Assembly (NCBI GenBank): GCA_030146905.1
Contig: JASLAV010001193.1
Location: 1 to 7,303 of the forward strand
From: Lentzea sp.
GTDB taxonomy: Bacteria; Actinomycetota; Actinomycetes; Mycobacteriales; Pseudonocardiaceae
Length of the DNA: 7,303 bases
Reading direction: 5' to 3'
Shown: positions 5,871-7,303 of the stretch, piece by piece
Layout of the letters: every line of letters starts with the position of its first letter
Position numbering within the stretch: the stretch's first letter is position 1
The notes under the pieces: generated by a model
What the model saw: only the letters and a program-made list of their open reading frames with translations
Told to the model about the DNA's origin: nothing
Databases searched by the model: none
Translations under genes and position numbers: made by a program

Positions 5871-6323
5871 TCACGCCGCCTTGGCAGCGGACTTGACGAC
5901 GACCGGCTTCATGCCCGAGGCCCGCAGGCTGTACCCGAGCTTCGCCCGGCACCTGTGCCGCTCACCGCCGTGGCTGCCCCGGCACGCCTTGTCGTCAATC
6001 CAGGGCGTCACCGTCAGCCCTTCGAAGACCACCGGCCGCACGTCCGTCCCCGGAATCGCCTCCGGTGGGACCGGCTGGTGCGGGGCCGCGATCTTCACCG
6101 TGACCACGGCGTCCGTCTTGCGCTCCGCCGCCTGGTCGATCACCAGGACCGACCACACCAACAGCCCGGTTTCCTTGTCCGTCTCCTGCTGGACCGGCAA
6201 CCCCTTCGCCCGCTCCTCGGCCGACTGGAACTTGAGCACCGGCTCGACACCCATCACCAGCGCGCCACGGGGAAAGACGAAGTCGTGCGTCGCCGGGAGC
6301 CTGCTCCCACCACTGATCGCCAC
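5871..6323 (-). CDS. pra: Pra-like activator of replication, integration and excision
   Basis: A 150-residue protein resembling the pSAM2 Pra family, which activates transcription of rep, xis and int. I recognise the pattern by family memory: ISGGSRLPATHDFVFPRG at the N terminus, LPVQQETDKETGLLVWSVLVID in the middle, then VTVKIAAPHQPVPPEAIPGT and FEGLTVTPWIDD, and the closing YSLRASGM. The region after WIDD holds CRGSHGGERHRC (C114, H118, H123, C125), a possible metal-binding insertion. The GTG at 6323 is chosen because AGGAG lies seven bases upstream and because the family starts there; the frame is open to 6593 but that part is antisense to the divergent regulator. It heads the minus-strand gene string and shares the 160-bp regulatory region with the plus-strand regulator. 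Confidence 0.85.
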   Translation of the reverse strand: MAISGGSRLPATHDFVFPRGALVMGVEPVLKFQSAEERAKGLPVQQETDKETGLLVWSVLVIDQAAERKTDAVVTVKIAAPHQPVPPEAIPGTDVRPVVFEGLTVTPWIDDKACRGSHGGERHRCRAKLGYSLRASGMKPVVVKSAAKAA

Positions 6324-6349
6324 AGCCGATCTCCTGTCATCAGCGTCGA

Positions 6350-6366
6350 CTGGACCCTTGGTCCAG
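6350..6366. repeat. Palindrome in the pra leader
   Basis: CTGGACC (6350-6356) and GGTCCAG (6360-6366) form a perfect 7-bp inverted repeat with a 3-base spacer. It sits about 14 bases upstream of the AGGAG ribosome binding site of the pra-like gene on the minus strand. It could be an operator half-site pair or a small leader hairpin. Confidence 0.55.
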
Positions 6367-6431
6367 CACCTTGACACCAACCACTTTCGGCTGATCGGCA
6401 GGACGCAAGCACCGCATAGCAGAACTTCTAA

Positions 6432-6459
6432 GGACGTCTCTGCTAGCTTGAAGACGTCC
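6432..6459 (+). promoter_or_regulatory. Candidate operator and -10 element of the divergent regulator
   Basis: GGACGTCT (6432-6439) and AGACGTCC (6452-6459) are a perfect 8-bp inverted repeat. Each arm contains the palindrome GACGTC, and the two palindromes are 20 bp apart, about two helical turns, so they lie on one DNA face. Between them TGCTAGCTT (6441-6449) matches an extended -10 (TGnTAnnnT) for transcription toward the regulator at 6484. No good -35 is seen. A repressor bound to both boxes would cover the promoter, so autorepression, and perhaps control of pra, is likely but inferred. Confidence 0.6.
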
Positions 6460-6483
6460 CAAGTCGTCACCACGGGGGTACAC

Positions 6484-7227
6484 ATGGCCAACGAACGCCT
6501 ACGAGAAGCCCTGCTACGCAATGGCTTGGACCTCGACCACGTCGCCCGAGCCACGAGCGTCGACCCCAAGACCGTCGAACGCTGGATCACCAAGGGCCGA
6601 GTCCCCTACCCCCGCCACCGCCACACCATCGCTTCGATGGTCCGCGAGACCGAGAACTACCTCTGGCCGGACGCCGTAGCCGCGGACCGCAAGGCCGAGA
6701 TCGCCGAGTCCGAGGTGGTCAAGGTCTACCCCCACCGCAACAACATCCCCGCGGACCTCTGGGACCGACTCCTCAACGACTCCACCAAGCACATCGAAGT
6801 GCTATCCCTTGCCGCCCTCTTTCTGGTCGAACGCCCGACCTTCGCCAAGGAGCTGCGCCTCAAGGCCGAACAGGGCGCCAGAATCCGCCTCCTGTTCGGC
6901 GACCCCGCAGGCCGCGAAGCCGCCCGCCGCAGCGAGGAAGAGCAACTAGGCAAGGGCACCGTCGCCGCCCGCATCCGCAACGCCCTAGCCTTCGTCCGCC
7001 CACTGGTCGACGTCCCCGGCATCGAGGTCCGCCTCCACAAGACGACCCTCTACAACTCCGTCTTCCGCTTCGACGACGAGATGATCGTCAACACCCACGT
7101 CTTCGGCTTCCCCGGAGCCCACGCCCCAGCCCTCCACCTACGCCGCCTCTCCGCCGGCGACCTCTTCGAGACCTACTCCGAAAGCCTGGAGACCGTCTGG
7201 GCCAACGCGAAGCGCGCCACCTTCTGA
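6484..7227 (+). CDS. XRE-type regulator with DUF5919-like C-terminal domain
   Basis: A 247-residue two-domain regulator. Residues 5-55 form a helix-turn-helix (LREALLRNGLDLDHVARATSVDPKTVERWITKGRVP). Residues about 88-245 form a larger domain with IEVLSLAALFLVE, ARIRLLFGDP, RIRNALAFVRPL, IEVRLHKTTLYNSVFRFDDEMIVNTHVFG and ETYSESLETVWA. This matches my memory of the DUF5919 domain, which looks like a degenerate phospholipase-D fold: the HxK-like LHKTTLYNSVFRFDD is present as a single copy, so catalysis is doubtful and a sensing role more likely. The ATG at 6484 is chosen for GGGGG five bases upstream; the frame is open from 5854 but the earlier part is antisense to pra. It would fill the role of the element's repressor beside pra, as KorSA does in pSAM2, though it is a different protein family. 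Confidence 0.85.
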   Translation: MANERLREALLRNGLDLDHVARATSVDPKTVERWITKGRVPYPRHRHTIASMVRETENYLWPDAVAADRKAEIAESEVVKVYPHRNNIPADLWDRLLNDSTKHIEVLSLAALFLVERPTFAKELRLKAEQGARIRLLFGDPAGREAARRSEEEQLGKGTVAARIRNALAFVRPLVDVPGIEVRLHKTTLYNSVFRFDDEMIVNTHVFGFPGAHAPALHLRRLSAGDLFETYSESLETVWANAKRATF

Positions 7228-7239
7228 CAAGGTCGAACC

Positions 7240-7303
7240 ATGCCCCGGACCGACTACCTCAACGACCCCAACGCCCCGAAGCCGAACGGCATCCGGGTAG
7301 CCG
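7240..7303 (+). CDS. Start of a Nudix-like hydrolase gene (cut by window end)
   Basis: Twenty-one codons are visible: MPRTDYLNDPNAPKPNGIRVA, running off the window. The ATG follows AAGG by seven bases and lies 12 bases after the regulator's stop, so the two are probably co-transcribed. The N-terminal pattern RTDYxxDPNAPKxN is one I associate with Nudix proteins encoded beside regulators on AICEs; the Nudix box itself would lie outside. In pSAM2 the immunity protein Pif carries a Nudix motif, so a similar role is conceivable. The identification rests on a short N terminus. Confidence 0.6.
   Translation, partial: MPRTDYLNDPNAPKPNGIRVA

Larger units (their letters stand above)
6324..6483. promoter_or_regulatory. 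Divergent pra / regulator control region
   Basis: This 160-bp gap lies between the start of the pra-like gene (minus) and the XRE-type regulator (plus), so it must hold both promoters. It contains a 7-bp palindrome 14 bases before the pra ribosome binding site, a pair of GACGTC boxes within an 8-bp inverted repeat, and an extended -10 element between them for the plus-strand gene. The regulator has GGGGG five bases before its ATG. I could not assign a convincing pra -35/-10 pair. Confidence 0.7.
198..7303. mobile_element. AICE (actinomycete integrative conjugative element), one end plus most of the core
   Basis: Between tRNA-Gly and the right edge lie the hallmark genes of an actinomycete integrative and conjugative element in collinear order: pra-like activator, HTH protein, FtsK-type DNA translocase, RepSA-type initiator, excisionase and tyrosine integrase. 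A divergent regulator and a Nudix-like gene follow. This is the pSAM2 logic of site-specific integration, rolling-circle replication and transfer of double-stranded DNA by a single FtsK-like protein. No mating-pair-formation or relaxase genes are present, which is normal for this class. The element starts somewhere within or just after tRNA-Gly and continues beyond 7303. The initiator gene carries a frameshift, so this copy may be partly defective. Confidence 0.9.

Noticed and set aside
6371..6376. TTGACA as a -35 box for the regulator gene
   Set aside because: No acceptable -10 lies 16-18 bases downstream, and the better -10 at 6444 is too far away.
5854..6483. Long plus-strand extension of the regulator frame
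   Set aside because: It is antisense to the Pra-like gene and crosses the promoter region; the ATG at 6484 has a ribosome binding site and begins the HTH domain.
6324..6593. Extended start of the Pra-like frame
   Set aside because: The family-like sequence and the AGGAG site fix the GTG at 6323; the upstream part is antisense to the divergent gene and spans the operator.
1..7303. CRISPR array, insertion sequence or rRNA
   Set aside because: No regularly spaced repeats, no transposase-like frame and no rRNA-like sequence were seen on either strand.

Overview
The window looks like one end of an actinomycete integrative and conjugative element (AICE) with a little flanking chromosome. The DNA is visibly GC-rich, with G/C-dominated third codon positions and GTG starts. 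The gene content is the pSAM2-like set typical of Streptomyces and Pseudonocardiales such as Amycolatopsis and Saccharopolyspora: tyrosine integrase, small excisionase, RepSA-type replication initiator, FtsK/TraSA-type translocase, Pra-like activator, and a divergent HTH regulator followed by a Nudix-like gene. The genus cannot be fixed from the sequence.

Layout. Bases 1-268 are host chromosome: a tRNA-Pro(UGG) on the minus strand with a good intrinsic terminator, and a divergent tRNA-Gly(UCC) on the plus strand. The 3' end of tRNA-Gly abuts the element, and int ends 70 bp away, so tRNA-Gly is the likely attachment site (attL side). No second copy of the tRNA 3' end was found, so the other att site probably lies beyond 7303. 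From 6323 down to 339 every gene is on the minus strand: pra-like (5871-6323), a 67-residue-class hypothetical (5661-5867), an HTH protein (5092-5670), a 155-bp non-coding interval with two inverted repeats, a 63-aa zinc-ribbon protein (4745-4936), the FtsK-like translocase (3279-4748), repSA (1679-3282), xis (1475-1663) and int (339-1475). Zinc-ribbon/ftsK, ftsK/rep and xis/int overlap by 1-4 bases, which suggests one translationally coupled transfer-replication-excision operon. On the plus strand, from 6484, are an XRE-type regulator with a DUF5919-like C-terminal domain and the start of a Nudix-like gene running off the window.

How it works, by analogy with pSAM2: the Pra-like protein would switch on the rep-xis-int genes. 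Int and Xis would excise the circle at tRNA-Gly, RepSA would replicate it by rolling circle, and the FtsK-like ring would move double-stranded DNA between hyphae. The divergent regulator is placed to control pra and itself through paired GACGTC boxes that bracket its -10 element.

The most striking irregularity is in repSA. One base is missing after codon 223, which separates HUH motif 1 from the HWH motif and the catalytic tyrosine region. Unless this is a sequencing error, the element may excise but probably cannot replicate autonomously. The rest is a recognisable AICE with several small, uncharacterised regulatory structures; I do not see evidence for a wholly new system.
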